Source of the DNA: Saezia sanguinis
GTDB lineage: Bacteria; Pseudomonadota; Gammaproteobacteria; Burkholderiales; Burkholderiaceae_C
Direction: 5' to 3'
NCBI RefSeq assembly: GCF_003991585.1
Contig: NZ_PQSP01000002.1
Location: 452,420-516,419 of the forward strand
Length of the DNA stretch: 64,000 bases
The notes below the pieces were generated by a model. That model ran no database searches and was not told the origin of the DNA. It worked only from the letters and a program-made list of their open reading frames with translations. Position numbers and translations under genes: made by a program. Shown here piece by piece: positions 17,458 to 27,490 of this stretch. How positions within the stretch are numbered: the stretch's first letter is position 1; each line of letters opens with the position of its first letter.

Positions 17458-19866
17458 TTAGCGGTTCTCAGTGAAACTGCGCAACCTATCTGAACGGCTG
17501 GGGTGTTTGAGCTTGCGTAAAGCTTTGGCTTCGATTTGGCGGATACGCTCACGTGTCACGTCAAACTGTTTGCCTACTTCTTCCAGCGTGTGGTCGGTGC
17601 TCATCTCAATACCGAAACGCATGCGCAGTACTTTGGCTTCGCGTGGGGTCAGTGAATCCAGCACATCCTTGACCACGTCGCGCAGACCGGCTTGCATGGC
17701 GGCTTCCACCGGTGCAGTGTTGCCGGTGTCTTCGATGAAATCGCCCAGGTGGGAATCATCATCGTCTCCAATCGGCGTTTCCATGGAGATAGGCTCCTTG
17801 GCAATCTTCATGATCTTGCGCACCTTGTCTTCCGGCATTTCCATCTGCTGTGCCAGCAGTGCCACATCAGGCTCAAAACCATGCTCTTGCAGATGCTGGC
17901 GATTGATGCGGTTCATCTTGTTGATGGTTTCAATCATGTGCACCGGGATACGGATGGTGCGGGCCTGGTCGGCAATGGAGCGGGTAATGGCCTGGCGAAT
18001 CCACCAGGTGGCATATGTCGAGAATTTATAACCCCGGCGGTATTCAAATTTGTCTACCGCTTTCATCAGACCGACGTTGCCTTCCTGAATCAGATCCAGG
18101 AACTGCAGACCGCGGTTGGTGTATTTTTTGGCAATGGAAATGACCAAACGCAGGTTGGCTTCGATCATTTCTTTTTTGGCGTCGCGGCTCATTTTTTCGC
18201 CCAGAATCATGTCGCGGTTGATTTCTTTGAGCCGCTCCAGCGGTACCACCACGCTGATCTGAAGGTCGATGAGGCGCTGCTGTTTTTCCTGAATATCAGG
18301 AATATTGCGGCCGATGATTGCGCTCCAGGCCTTATTGGTGTTGGAATGGTCAACTGACCATTGCAGGTTCAATAGTTGGCTGGAGGCCGGTTTGCCGTGT
18401 TTGTCACGCCCGCTGAATTCGGCAATGAACTGCTCCATCGGGTAGCCACAGCGCTCAACAATGATTTTGCGCAGTTCACGCTCCTGCGTGCGCACATCGT
18501 CAACCTGCTGGCGCAGAATATCACACAGCCGTTCAATGGTGCGTGCGGTAAAGCGGATGGTCATCAGCTCTTCAGTCAACGCATGTTGTGCCTTGTGATA
18601 GGCTTCGGAGCCGTAGCCGTGTTTGGTGTACGCGTCGCGGATTTTATCGAACAGTTTGCTGATGCGGTCAAACCGGTCCAGCGCTTCGTTCTTCAGCTCT
18701 TCCAGTTTGGCGGTGAGGGCATTGCCTTCCTCATCGTCATCGTCGTCATCAAAAAAGTCCTGGTCTTCTTCGGCCACCCAGTCGTCGGCCTCATCCGGAT
18801 TGACAAAACCGTCGACCACCTGTGAAATCTGAGTCGTTCCGTCTTTGATCTCCTGCGCCAGGCAGAGAATTTCTGCAATGGTGGTGGGAGATGCGGAGAT
18901 GGCTTCCATCATCTGCTGCAGACCGCCTTCAATGCGTTTGGCGATTTCAATTTCGCCTTCGCGGGTCAACAGCTCTACAGAACCCATTTCACGCATGTAC
19001 ATGCGTACCGGGTCGGTGGTGCGGCCAAATTCAGAGTCGACGCTGGATAAAGCGGCTTCAGCTTCTTCCTCGGCTTCTTCTTCAGTGGCTGCCGAAGATG
19101 CATTCTGATTGAGCAGCAGGGTGTCGGCATCGGGTGTCTGTTCATACACAGAAACGCCAATGTCGTCGAGCATCGCAACCACAATGTCAAAGGTTTCGTT
19201 TTCGGCCAGTTTATCGGGCAGATGGTCATTGATTTCGCCATAAGTCAGATAACCACGGGTTTTGCCGAGTTTGATCAGGGCTTTGAGCTTGGAGCGGCGT
19301 GACGTGATTTCATCTTCAGACAAAACACCTTCATCCAGCCCGAATTCTTTCATCAGGGCGCGTTCTTTGGCGCGTGAAACTTTCATGCGCAAAGGTTTTA
19401 CCCGCTCGGTAGAAGTGGTCTCCGTGGTATCTTCTTCAACTTCAGCTTCTTCTTCAATAACAACTTCGCTGTCATCATCAAAGTTGTCGTCATCAGCAAT
19501 AAAGTCATCGTCTTCACTGAAGTTGGGGGCTTTGCTGGCAGCAGCTCCTTTGCCTTTGGCAGCGGTTTTTTTGCCGGCGGCAGGTTTGCGGCCGCGTTTG
19601 GCAGGAGCTTGCTCAACGAGCTCTTCGTCAAGCAATTCGGCTTCCTGCTTTTTGGCTTTGGCGCTGGTTTTGGCCTTGGCTGCCTTGGGTGCGGCGGCTT
19701 TTTCTGTTTTGGTTCGCGCTACAGCTGTTTTGGTTGCTTTGGTCGCGGCAACTTGTGCAGCCTGGCTACTTACCCGCGTTTTCTTTTTGACGGCGTCTTC
19801 TTTGGGTGGGGTTGCTTTTTTATTGCTTGAGGTGCGTGCGGTTTTCGTAGTTTTGGCTGTAGCCAT
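17458..19866 (-). CDS. rpoD: RNA polymerase sigma factor RpoD (sigma70)
   Basis: This is the primary sigma factor, 802 residues. Region 2 is clear ([39 protein letters not shown]). Region 3 and region 4 follow, ending in [18 protein letters not shown]. Region 1.1 and the acidic non-conserved insert (DDDDDDEEG) are present. The first roughly 130 residues are a Lys/Ala/Thr-rich basic tail followed by an acidic stretch, which makes it much longer than E. coli RpoD (613). Such tails are common in Burkholderiales. The gene is not preceded by dnaG or rpsU here. A consensus-like promoter on the minus strand lies about 370 bp upstream, giving a long leader. Confidence 0.98.
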   Translation of the reverse strand: MATAKTTKTARTSSNKKATPPKEDAVKKKTRVSSQAAQVAATKATKTAVARTKTEKAAAPKAAKAKTSAKAKKQEAELLDEELVEQAPAKRGRKPAAGKKTAAKGKGAAASKAPNFSEDDDFIADDDNFDDDSEVVIEEEAEVEEDTTETTSTERVKPLRMKVSRAKERALMKEFGLDEGVLSEDEITSRRSKLKALIKLGKTRGYLTYGEINDHLPDKLAENETFDIVVAMLDDIGVSVYEQTPDADTLLLNQNASSAATEEEAEEEAEAALSSVDSEFGRTTDPVRMYMREMGSVELLTREGEIEIAKRIEGGLQQMMEAISASPTTIAEILCLAQEIKDGTTQISQVVDGFVNPDEADDWVAEEDQDFFDDDDDDEEGNALTAKLEELKNEALDRFDRISKLFDKIRDAYTKHGYGSEAYHKAQHALTEELMTIRFTARTIERLCDILRQQVDDVRTQERELRKIIVERCGYPMEQFIAEFSGRDKHGKPASSQLLNLQWSVDHSNTNKAWSAIIGRNIPDIQEKQQRLIDLQISVVVPLERLKEINRDMILGEKMSRDAKKEMIEANLRLVISIAKKYTNRGLQFLDLIQEGNVGLMKAVDKFEYRRGYKFSTYATWWIRQAITRSIADQARTIRIPVHMIETINKMNRINRQHLQEHGFEPDVALLAQQMEMPEDKVRKIMKIAKEPISMETPIGDDDDSHLGDFIEDTGNTAPVEAAMQAGLRDVVKDVLDSLTPREAKVLRMRFGIEMSTDHTLEEVGKQFDVTRERIRQIEAKALRKLKHPSRSDRLRSFTENR

Positions 19867-20353
19867 GGTGATCCTTCGTCAATTTAAGCTTTAATGCATA
19901 GCCTGTGCAAAGATGTTTTTGTTGGAGTGCAAAAAGGCCCATGGCTCATATAGGGTCTCTCTGCGATAAAACAACACACACCAGTACAGCGGCTGTAACG
20001 CGATTAACTTAATGCAGCAGAAAACGGGGTTAACTCTGTAAGTATCAAGACCTTCTCAATGAGATATAGGTCCGAATGGCAAAACAACAAGGCTTTTGAG
20101 TTAAATGTGACGAAGGTGTTTACACGAGTTGTGACAGGATATGCCATTGGATATGCGACTGTCTGTAACTTTGGGAGACACCAAATGCCTGCTTGTTTGC
20201 CTGCTCATACGCGCCCCATGGGGCACAAAGCAACATTTTTAATTATAACGCTTCTGAGTTATGTGAATCAATGGACTGAAATTGTAAAAAAACAACACTG
20301 TTTGCAGCAATATGGCCGGGCCAATTTGGCCGATCAATCGGTGCTCCTTGCAT
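19867..20353 (-). promoter_or_regulatory. rpoD leader and upstream non-coding region
   Basis: About 490 bp hold no convincing gene. Seen here are a minus-strand promoter (20242-20271) and a 12-bp perfect palindrome GCCCCATGGGGC (20213-20224) that would lie near the 5' end of the transcript. An A/T-rich untranslated leader then runs down to the rpoD ATG. A plus-strand ORF of 98 codons at 20059-20355 has no recognisable protein character and no SD. Confidence 0.5.
20242..20271 (-). promoter_or_regulatory. Sigma70 promoter of rpoD
   Basis: On the minus strand TTGATT (20266-20271) is followed after 18 bp by a perfect TATAAT (20242-20247). It points to rpoD and predicts a leader of roughly 370 nt. 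Confidence 0.62.
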
Positions 20354-20385
20354 AAAAATGGCCAGGAAGTTTGGCTTCCTGGCCA
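20354..20385 (-). terminator. Intrinsic terminator of the gcv operon
   Basis: An 11-bp perfect stem (20359-20369 with 20375-20385) closes over a 5-nt loop. On the minus strand it is followed by five T residues (A at 20354-20358 on the plus strand). It starts 23 bp after the gcvP stop codon. Confidence 0.88.
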
Positions 20386-20407
20386 CCAAATGAACGGTTA
20401 CCAGTGT

Positions 20408-23281
20408 TTAAAGGTTAATTTCAGTGACTGGAATGCACGAGCAGAACAGGTTACGGTCACCATACACATTGTCAATTCGCCCAACCGGTGACCAGTATTT
20501 GCGCATGCGCAGGCTGTCCACCGGGTAGGCCGCAATGTGGCGTGGGTAAGGGTGCGACCAGTTTTCATCCGCGATCATTTGCGCGGTGTGTGGCGCGTTA
20601 ACCAGCGGATTGTCATCCTGCGGCCAGACGCCATCAGCCACCTGCTGTATTTCTTTGTGAATGGTGATCATGGCTTCACAGAAACGCTCCAGTTCGATGA
20701 ACGGTTCACTTTCTGTGGGTTCAACCATCAGCGTGCCCGGTACCGGAAAGCTCAATGTCGGGGCATGAAAGCCATAATCGATCAGCCGTTTGGCAATGTC
20801 TTCGGCACTGATGCCGGTTTTTTCTTTGAGGGGGCGAATGTCCACAATGCATTCATGGGCCACGCCACCGCCTTTGATGTCCTTGCCCCCTGTGTAAAGA
20901 ATGGGGTAGTAACTGCTGAGCCGGGCGGCAATGTAGTTGGCATTCAGAATGGCGACTTCAGTGGCTGAGCGCAGGCCTTCAAACCCCATCATGCGGATAT
21001 ACATCCAGGTAATGGGCAGTACGCCGGCATTGCCAAGCGGTGCGCCCGATACGGCACCAGCCTTGCCTTGCCCGGGCAGGTAAGGGGCAAGGTCTTCGGC
21101 CACGCATACCGGCCCTACGCCTGGGCCGCCGCCGCCGTGGGGAATGCTGAATGTTTTGTGCAGGTTCAGGTGCGATACATCACCGCCAAACTGCCCGGGC
21201 GCAGCGATGCCGACCAGCGCATTCATGTTGGCGCCATCCACATAAACGCGTCCGCCATAAGCATGCACGATCTGGCATAAGGTGTCGATGCCGCTTTCGA
21301 ACACACCGTGTGTGGACGGGTAGGTGACCATGATCACGGCCAGCTCATTGGCGTGTTGTTTGCACTTCACCTGCAGGTCATCCAGGTCGACATTGCCTTC
21401 TGCAGTGCATTTCACCGGAACGACTTTGAATCCGGCCAGGTGCGCGCTGGCCGGGTTGGTGCCGTGTGCGGATTCCGGAATCAGGCAGATATTGCGGTGG
21501 CTGTTGCCTTGTGCTTCAAACCAGCCGCGAATCGCCAGCAGGCCGGCATATTCGCCCTGTGCGCCTGAATTGGGCTGCAGGCTGATGGCTGCATAGCCGG
21601 TAATCTGGCACAGCCAGTCACGCAGCAGCTGATCAAGTTCGGTATAGCCCTGGCGTTGCTCCTGTGGGGCGAACGGGTGTATCTGGGCAAACTCCGGCCA
21701 GGTGATGGGAACCATTTCGCTGGTGGCGTTGAGTTTCATGGTGCAGCTTCCCAGCGGGATCATGCTGCGGTCCAGCGCCAGGTCTTTGTCGGCCAGATAG
21801 CGCATGTAACGCAGCATGGCGGTTTCGCTGTGAAAGCCCTGAAAAACCGGGTGTGTCAGGTAGTCGCTTGCACGTTGCAAGTCAGCCGGGATCAGCGGCG
21901 GCAGTCCCTGCGTATAGCTCTGAATGGTCGGGACTGCGGCGTTATCGCCTGCGAAAACCTGCCACAAGGCTTCAATGTCTTGCGGTGTGGTGGTTTCGTC
22001 CAGAGAGATTCCCAGCTCATTTTCGTTGACGTAACGCAGGTTCATTTGTGCCTGTATGGCGCGTTGTGCAATGACCTGGGTTGTTGCATCTGTGCGTACT
22101 GTCAGGGTATCAAATGCGCTGCTGTTGGTTACCGATAAACCCAACCGTTTCAGCCCGTCGGCCAGAATGGCCGTGTAATTGGCGACCCGCAATGCAATGC
22201 GTTGCAGCCCTTGCGGGCCGTGGTACACCGCGTACATGCTGGACATGATGGCGGGCAACGCCTGGGCCGTACAGATATTAGATGTGGCTTTTTCGCGCCG
22301 GATGTGCTGTTCGCGCGTTTGCAGTGCCAGCCGCAGGCCGGGGTTGCCCTGGGTATCCTGGCTGACGCCAACCAGTCTGCCGGGCATCGAGCGCTTGTAG
22401 GCATCTTTACAGGCCATGTAGCCGGCATGGGGGCCGCCGCAGGCCATGGGGGTGCCGAAACGCTGGGTGGTGCCAACAGCAATGTCTGCGCCAAGTTCTC
22501 TGGGAGAGGCCAGCAGTGTCAGTGCCAGAATGTCGGCGGCCACAATGGCAAGCGCATCTTTTTCGTGCAGTGATGCAATAACAGGGCGCAGGTCGTGAAT
22601 GTCGCCACGCACCCCGGGGTATTGCAGCAGGGCGGCAAAGCAGCCGCTGCGTGCAGCCATGTCGAATGGGCCGACCTGAACGGTAATGCCCAGTGGTTTG
22701 GCGCGGGTCTGCACCACATCCAGTGTTTGCGGCAGCACGTCATCTGCCACAAAAAAGATGGTGGATTTGGACTTGCTGACACGCGCTGCGAGCGTCATGG
22801 CTTCTGCGGCAGCGGTGGCTTCATCCAGCAGGGATGCATTGGCAATGTCCAGTCCGGTCAGGTCGGTGACCATGGTCTGGAAGTTGACCAGTGCCTCCAT
22901 GCGGCCCTGGCTGATTTCAGCCTGGTAAGGGGTGTAACCGGTGTACCAGCCGGGGTTTTCATAGATGTTGCGCAAAATGACATTGGGCACCAGCGTGTTG
23001 TAGTAACCCTGTCCGATAAAACTCTTGAAAACCTGGTTTTTGCTGGCGATGGTGCGCAACTCCTGCAGCGCCTGGTTTTCAGGCAGCGGTTCTGGCAGCG
23101 GCAGCGGTTTTTTTAGCCGGATGGCTTGTGGAACCAGTGTATCCATCAGCGCCTGGCGCGAAGCCGCGCCGATGGCATTGAGCATGATGGCTTCATCATC
23201 GGCAGATGGGCCGATGTGCCGGTGGACAAAAGCATCCTGAGGTGCCAGTTCACTCAAAGGGTGTGCAGAAATCGTCAGCAT
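20408..23281 (-). CDS. gcvP: Glycine dehydrogenase (decarboxylating), P-protein
   Basis: This is the PLP enzyme of the glycine cleavage system. It decarboxylates glycine and passes the aminomethyl group to the lipoyl arm of GcvH. The 957 residues match the single-chain P-protein of proteobacteria. Near the N-terminus is FVHRHIGPS. The PLP lysine lies in [19 protein letters not shown], and [11 protein letters not shown] and [13 protein letters not shown] are typical. It is the last gene of gcvT-gcvH-gcvP, 73 bp after gcvH, and is followed by an intrinsic terminator. Control is expected through the glycine riboswitch in front of gcvT. Confidence 0.98.
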   Translation of the reverse strand: MLTISAHPLSELAPQDAFVHRHIGPSADDEAIMLNAIGAASRQALMDTLVPQAIRLKKPLPLPEPLPENQALQELRTIASKNQVFKSFIGQGYYNTLVPNVILRNIYENPGWYTGYTPYQAEISQGRMEALVNFQTMVTDLTGLDIANASLLDEATAAAEAMTLAARVSKSKSTIFFVADDVLPQTLDVVQTRAKPLGITVQVGPFDMAARSGCFAALLQYPGVRGDIHDLRPVIASLHEKDALAIVAADILALTLLASPRELGADIAVGTTQRFGTPMACGGPHAGYMACKDAYKRSMPGRLVGVSQDTQGNPGLRLALQTREQHIRREKATSNICTAQALPAIMSSMYAVYHGPQGLQRIALRVANYTAILADGLKRLGLSVTNSSAFDTLTVRTDATTQVIAQRAIQAQMNLRYVNENELGISLDETTTPQDIEALWQVFAGDNAAVPTIQSYTQGLPPLIPADLQRASDYLTHPVFQGFHSETAMLRYMRYLADKDLALDRSMIPLGSCTMKLNATSEMVPITWPEFAQIHPFAPQEQRQGYTELDQLLRDWLCQITGYAAISLQPNSGAQGEYAGLLAIRGWFEAQGNSHRNICLIPESAHGTNPASAHLAGFKVVPVKCTAEGNVDLDDLQVKCKQHANELAVIMVTYPSTHGVFESGIDTLCQIVHAYGGRVYVDGANMNALVGIAAPGQFGGDVSHLNLHKTFSIPHGGGGPGVGPVCVAEDLAPYLPGQGKAGAVSGAPLGNAGVLPITWMYIRMMGFEGLRSATEVAILNANYIAARLSSYYPILYTGGKDIKGGGVAHECIVDIRPLKEKTGISAEDIAKRLIDYGFHAPTLSFPVPGTLMVEPTESEPFIELERFCEAMITIHKEIQQVADGVWPQDDNPLVNAPHTAQMIADENWSHPYPRHIAAYPVDSLRMRKYWSPVGRIDNVYGDRNLFCSCIPVTEINL

Positions 23282-23354
23282 AAATTTCTTTCAGAAAATC
23301 CAGTCAAGAGCAGTTACAGCAATCGGCATGTCTTGCATGCACAAAAAGGTTCCA

Positions 23355-23732
23355 TCAACCTTCTTTTTTCAGCAGTGCTTCATAAGCAGGCTCGTCCATC
23401 AGGGCGTCAAATTCAGCCATGTCGGTGATTAAAACCTTAAAAAACCAGCCGTTACCCATGGGGTCGCTGTTGGCGAGGGACGGGTCTGCACGCAGCGCTT
23501 CGTTGACTTCGACCACCCGACCTGCTACCGGCATGAAAATGTCAGAAGCCGCTTTGACCGACTCTACCGTGCCTGCAACTTCGCCTTTGGCGTAAACCTT
23601 TTCCAACTCGGGCAGGTCGACATATACAATGTCGCCCAGCGCGTCCTGCGCGTGCTGCGTGATGCCGATGGTTGCGGCCTCATCGGTTTCAAGTTGAATC
23701 CATTCGTGTTCTTCGGTGTATTTAACAGTCAT
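23355..23732 (-). CDS. gcvH: Glycine cleavage system H protein
   Basis: This is the lipoyl carrier of the glycine cleavage system, 125 residues, the standard length. MTVKYTEEHEW is the family start. The lipoylated lysine is Lys60 in ESVKAASD. A longer frame reaching 23840 has no SD or homology in its first 36 codons. The ATG at 23732 has AGGAG a few bases upstream, so this start is taken. It lies between gcvT and gcvP on the same strand. Confidence 0.97.
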   Translation of the reverse strand: MTVKYTEEHEWIQLETDEAATIGITQHAQDALGDIVYVDLPELEKVYAKGEVAGTVESVKAASDIFMPVAGRVVEVNEALRADPSLANSDPMGNGWFFKVLITDMAEFDALMDEPAYEALLKKEG

Positions 23733-23885
23733 GTGTGACTCCTGATCGTTTGAAAAATGAAAAAAATAATCAATGGGCGTGTCCGCTTTTGAGCCGGGAG
23801 CCGGTTCTGGCGCAAAATGACCAGAATGGGCAGAAAACAAAACGGCAATTCACAAAGCCTACCACAGCCATTTAAAAATCGGGTA

Positions 23886-25025
23886 CTACCCCCGGAAGTA
23901 CCGGGGCGGCATGAACGGCAGGGCGGCAACTTCCATCGGGATGTTTTTGCCTCTGACCAGCGCGGTCACCTTGGTGCCAACGCTGCTCATCTCGGGTGGC
24001 AGGTAGCCCATGGCAATCGGTTTATCCAGCGTGGGGGCCAGCAGCCCGCTGGTAACCTGTCCAATAGGCGTGCCGTGTTCGTTTTGCAGCACAACCCCTT
24101 CGCGCACCGGAACACGTTCCAGTGCGACCAGTCCGACCCGTTTGCGTGTCACCGGTTCGGTTTTATCAATCTGGGCCAGTACATGCTGCGCTCCCGGAAA
24201 GCCTGCGGCGCGTTCGCCGCCTGTGCGGCGCACTTTCTGAATAGACCACAACAAGGCGGCTTCAGCAGGCGTGGTGGTGCTGTCCATGTCGTTACCGTAC
24301 AGGCACAGGCCGGCTTCGAGTCGCAGCGAGTTGCGCGCACCCAGGCCGGCGGGCATGACTTCTGGCTGCTTGAGCAGCGCCCGTGCCAGTTGTTCGGCTT
24401 GTGCTGCTGGCACCGAGATTTCAAAACCGTCTTCCCCGGTGTAGCCGCTGCGGGTGATATGGCAGCGAATGCCGTCCAGTTCATACCAGCCGCCTGTCAT
24501 GAATACCAGTTCAATCGGGCGCGGGCTTAGGCGCTGTATGGCTGTAACAGCCTGGGGACCTTGCAGGGCCAGCAAAGCATGAGACTCCAGGTATTCGATC
24601 CGGCACCGCTTGCCAATGTGCTCCTGCATGTAGGCAATGTCGTTGACTTTGCAGGCACCGTTGACAATGACAAACAGGTCTTCTCCCCGGTTGAACATCA
24701 TCAGGTCATCGATAATGCCGCCGGCACTGTTGAGCAGCAGGCCATAGCGCTGATGACCTGCTGGCAGGCCAATCACATCGGCGGGAATCAGGCTTTCCAG
24801 TGCCGGGGCGGCGTCTGCCCCCGTGATGCTGAGCTGCCCCATGTGCGAAACGTCAAACAGGGACGCTGCAGTGCGTGTGTGTTTGTGCTCGGCCATAAGC
24901 CCGGCAGGATATTGCACCGGCATATCGTAGCCTGCAAACGGCACCATACGGGCACCTAATTCCAGGTGCAGGGCATGCAGTGGTGTTTTCAGTAAGGCGG
25001 TTGTTGGCTGGGCAGTGGATGACAT
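23886..25025 (-). CDS. gcvT: Aminomethyltransferase, T-protein of the glycine cleavage system
   Basis: The T-protein releases ammonia from the aminomethyl-lipoyl arm of GcvH and forms 5,10-methylenetetrahydrofolate. The protein has 379 residues. The family blocks GARMVPFAGYDMPVQY, LFDVSHMGQ, SGYTGEDGFEISVP and ARNSLRLEAGLCLYGND are present. The frame extends upstream to 25073. The ATG at 25025 is chosen because AGGA precedes it and the extra residues do not fit the family. It is the first gene of the gcv operon, directly downstream of a tandem glycine riboswitch and its terminator-like hairpin. Confidence 0.97.
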   Translation of the reverse strand: MSSTAQPTTALLKTPLHALHLELGARMVPFAGYDMPVQYPAGLMAEHKHTRTAASLFDVSHMGQLSITGADAAPALESLIPADVIGLPAGHQRYGLLLNSAGGIIDDLMMFNRGEDLFVIVNGACKVNDIAYMQEHIGKRCRIEYLESHALLALQGPQAVTAIQRLSPRPIELVFMTGGWYELDGIRCHITRSGYTGEDGFEISVPAAQAEQLARALLKQPEVMPAGLGARNSLRLEAGLCLYGNDMDSTTTPAEAALLWSIQKVRRTGGERAAGFPGAQHVLAQIDKTEPVTRKRVGLVALERVPVREGVVLQNEHGTPIGQVTSGLLAPTLDKPIAMGYLPPEMSSVGTKVTALVRGKNIPMEVAALPFMPPRYFRG

Positions 25026-25052
25026 GACAGCAATTCCTGTTGTGGGCAATGT

Positions 25053-25096
25053 AAAAACAAACCAGCACGACACCCTGCAGGCGTGATGTCTGGTTT
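25053..25096 (-). terminator. Expression-platform hairpin of the glycine riboswitch
   Basis: On the minus strand AAACCAG and CTGGTTT (plus 25090-25096 and 25059-25065) form the base of a hairpin with an inner GC-rich arm. It is followed by GTTTTT (A at 25053-25057 on the plus strand). It lies between the second aptamer and the gcvT start, where a regulated terminator is expected. Confidence 0.65.
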
Positions 25097-25100
25097 ACTT

Positions 25101-25356
25101 GCCCTCGCTGTCCCGGGTACCTGAGAGATTCAAAAACACCTTGGCAGTCAACCGTGACGTGCCAAAATATCAATTTGCCCCTTCGGTGGGTGATGCTATT
25201 GCTGCGGGCCTGGTAATGAGGGCCAGTACAACCAATGCAACGACCTCTCTCCAGTGAGGTGTCGTCAGTCCTTTTGCCTGAGCGTTTGAGTCCCGGATTT
25301 ATCGGTCCTGCGCCTTCGGCGGCAGCGCAAAAACAGGTTTTGCACTGCACTCTCCT
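25101..25356 (-). promoter_or_regulatory. Tandem glycine riboswitch (two aptamers) upstream of gcvT
   Basis: Read on the minus strand, aptamer 1 (about 25356-25265) starts GGAGAGTGCAG, has GCCGAAGGCGCAGG in the middle and ends CTCAGGCAAAAGGACTGA. Aptamer 2 (about 25253-25101) starts GGAGAGAGG, contains CACCGAAGGGGCAA and ends CTCTCAGGTACCCGGGACAG. These are the conserved core words of gcvT-type glycine aptamers, in the usual tandem arrangement. Binding of glycine should switch on the glycine cleavage operon. Confidence 0.93.
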
Positions 25357-25524
25357 GATTGTTTTGAAGTATATATGCTCTTTTTATTTATGGGTAGTTA
25401 AAAATAATTTGGCAACAGAGATTCAGGGTCTAAACAAAGGAGGCTGGTTTGGCATATGATTTTCAATATATAAATGTTAAAAATCAGTCAGTATCATATT
25501 GACCGTGCAAGGGGGTATATTGCC

Positions 25525-27429
25525 ATGAACCAAGCAACACCAGCAGAAAAAAAACGTTCCCGTTGGTTACTGAAAACCGTACTGACCATCCTTGTCATCC
25601 TTGTGGTGCTGGTGGGCGGTTTATGGATCTGGAGCGGCAGCAATGGTTCTTTATCGCAGGGGTTGTCTTTGGCGCAGCGGTTTTTGGGGCCGGGGCGGAC
25701 ACTGACGGCTACCGATGTGCAGGGCTCATTGCGGCACGGCGGGCACATTGGCACATTGCATTGGCAGCAGGAAAATCTGGATGTACACCTGAGCGATGTG
25801 GATGCAGCCTGGCAACTGTCACTCCTGTTTGGCCGCCAAGTGACGATTGATCACCTTACCGTGGATAAAGTCCAGGTGATTCAAAAGCCTGCACCAGCCA
25901 AAGAAGGGACACCAGAACAGCCGCCGACATCGGAAACGAAAACAGCATCAGCCCCTCCGGACAATATCAGCCTGCCGCTGCAACTGGATTTGAAGCAACT
26001 GCAAATCAATACCGTAATCTGGGGTGAAAACAGCGAGAAGGTTGCTGCATCGCAGATTGCCGGAAGCTATCGGTTTGACGGCGATAACCACCAGATGAAC
26101 TTAACCAGTCTGCATGTGGCAGATGGCGACTACCGGGCGCAGGCGACACTGAGGGCCCAGAATCCGCAACTGGATGCAACGCTCAATGGTATGCTGAGAA
26201 CACAGGTGCCGGAAAGTACGCAGACGGTGGATATTGAGGCGCAGGCCAAAATCAACGGTTTGCTGACGCAACTGGATGTACAGGCCAATGCACAGACAAA
26301 AACCGGCACAGCGAATGGCCCGAAAGCGCAATTGCATGCGACGGTCATGCCATGGAGTGCGCTGATGGTTCCAAAAGCCAACCTGGATTTGCAGGCATTC
26401 AATGCCAATGCGTTCTGGGTACAGGCACCACAGACACTGCTTTCCGGTACGGTGGTGGTGACAACCTCGCAGCAAGGGGAAACGGGCGCACAGCAGGCGC
26501 AGTTGTCTGCCGATTTGAAAAACGGGGTAACGGGTACGCTGGACCGCTCACGCCTGCCGGTGTCTGCCTTGAAAGCCGATGTACTGCTGAATACCACGCA
26601 GGCGACCATACAGCGTTTAAATGCGGTGATCGGGCAGGGGCATGTGGATGTTCAGGGCGTCTATACGTTGCCGGCGGCCGGCAAGCCGGCTACCTGGCAG
26701 GCGACTGTGACACCCAGCAGCGTGGACCCACGCCTGTTGTACAGGCAGCTGGCCAGCGACAGAATCAGCGGTACCGTGAATGCAACACAAAAAACGGCGC
26801 AGACGATTGATTTTGACGTGAAGCTCACTGCGGCCAATGCCAACAATGTCAGTTTTTTCCGGGTCAAACAACTGACGACCCATGGCAGTTTTTCCGACAG
26901 CAATCTGGTGCGGCTTGCCGCCCTGGATGTACAGGCGACCAATGCCCGTATCCAGGGTAACAACGTATCGTATACGCTGAATTCCGGGGCTATATCGGGG
27001 CCGTTGACGCTGACGGCGCCAGGCTTGCAGGCCAGTGCCACAGCAAACAGTTTTGCTGCAACATCGGGGTCGGTGAAAGTCAGCCTGGATGTCAATGCCG
27101 CAGAGCCGGCGGCCAAATGGCTGGCGGGGCTGCCTGTGAACCTGGGTTCTTTGGTCACCTTTTTAGAGAAAGCCGCTACCTATACGCAAGAGGTTGCCAA
27201 CTATACCCAGGATGTTCCGATTGTGGTGGAAAACGGCTGGAAAAATCCTCATGTCACGGTAGCGCTTGATATGCAGGCCATTACCCGCAAAATTCTGGAA
27301 GAAGAGGCGCGCAGAAGGCTGTTGAATGCGACGCAGTCGGGCCAGGGCAGCGCTGACAGCAAGCCGGAGCGGGAGATTTTGAACCGGCTGGGCGGTGATT
27401 TGCTGAACCGGATCGGCGGTGGCAAATAA
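25525..27429 (+). CDS. AsmA/TamB-like inner membrane protein
   Basis: The protein has 634 residues. A basic N-terminus (EKKRSRW) and one transmembrane anchor (TVLTILVILVVLVGGLWIW) are followed by a large periplasmic region of repeating beta-strand character. The segment TATDVQGSLRHGGHIGTLHW and the AWQLSLLFGRQVTIDHLTVDK stretch resemble the N-terminal part of TamB. The C-terminus ends in a helix-rich NPHVTVALDMQAITRKILEE region reminiscent of AsmA proteins. It is about half the length of TamB, and no TamA gene is next to it. A role in lipid or outer membrane protein handling is inferred from the family. The ATG at 25525 follows a GGGGG; an earlier ATG at 25474 is less likely. Confidence 0.65.
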   Translation: MNQATPAEKKRSRWLLKTVLTILVILVVLVGGLWIWSGSNGSLSQGLSLAQRFLGPGRTLTATDVQGSLRHGGHIGTLHWQQENLDVHLSDVDAAWQLSLLFGRQVTIDHLTVDKVQVIQKPAPAKEGTPEQPPTSETKTASAPPDNISLPLQLDLKQLQINTVIWGENSEKVAASQIAGSYRFDGDNHQMNLTSLHVADGDYRAQATLRAQNPQLDATLNGMLRTQVPESTQTVDIEAQAKINGLLTQLDVQANAQTKTGTANGPKAQLHATVMPWSALMVPKANLDLQAFNANAFWVQAPQTLLSGTVVVTTSQQGETGAQQAQLSADLKNGVTGTLDRSRLPVSALKADVLLNTTQATIQRLNAVIGQGHVDVQGVYTLPAAGKPATWQATVTPSSVDPRLLYRQLASDRISGTVNATQKTAQTIDFDVKLTAANANNVSFFRVKQLTTHGSFSDSNLVRLAALDVQATNARIQGNNVSYTLNSGAISGPLTLTAPGLQASATANSFAATSGSVKVSLDVNAAEPAAKWLAGLPVNLGSLVTFLEKAATYTQEVANYTQDVPIVVENGWKNPHVTVALDMQAITRKILEEEARRRLLNATQSGQGSADSKPEREILNRLGGDLLNRIGGGK

Positions 27430-27459
27430 AAACAATGGGCGAAGCTGCCAGCTTCGCCC
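27428..27459 (-). terminator. Intrinsic terminator of etfD
   Basis: A perfect 10-bp stem, GGGCGAAGCT with AGCTTCGCCC and a 3-nt loop (27437-27459), is followed on the minus strand by ATTG and five T residues. It also ends the converging AsmA-like gene, but without a T tract in that direction. Confidence 0.8.
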
Positions 27460-27490
27460 GGTATCATTGGGCTGACCAATTGATGTTTAT

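Noticed and set aside
20059..20355. 98-codon plus-strand ORF upstream of rpoD
   Set aside because: There is no SD, the composition is unlike a protein, and it overlaps the predicted rpoD promoter and leader.
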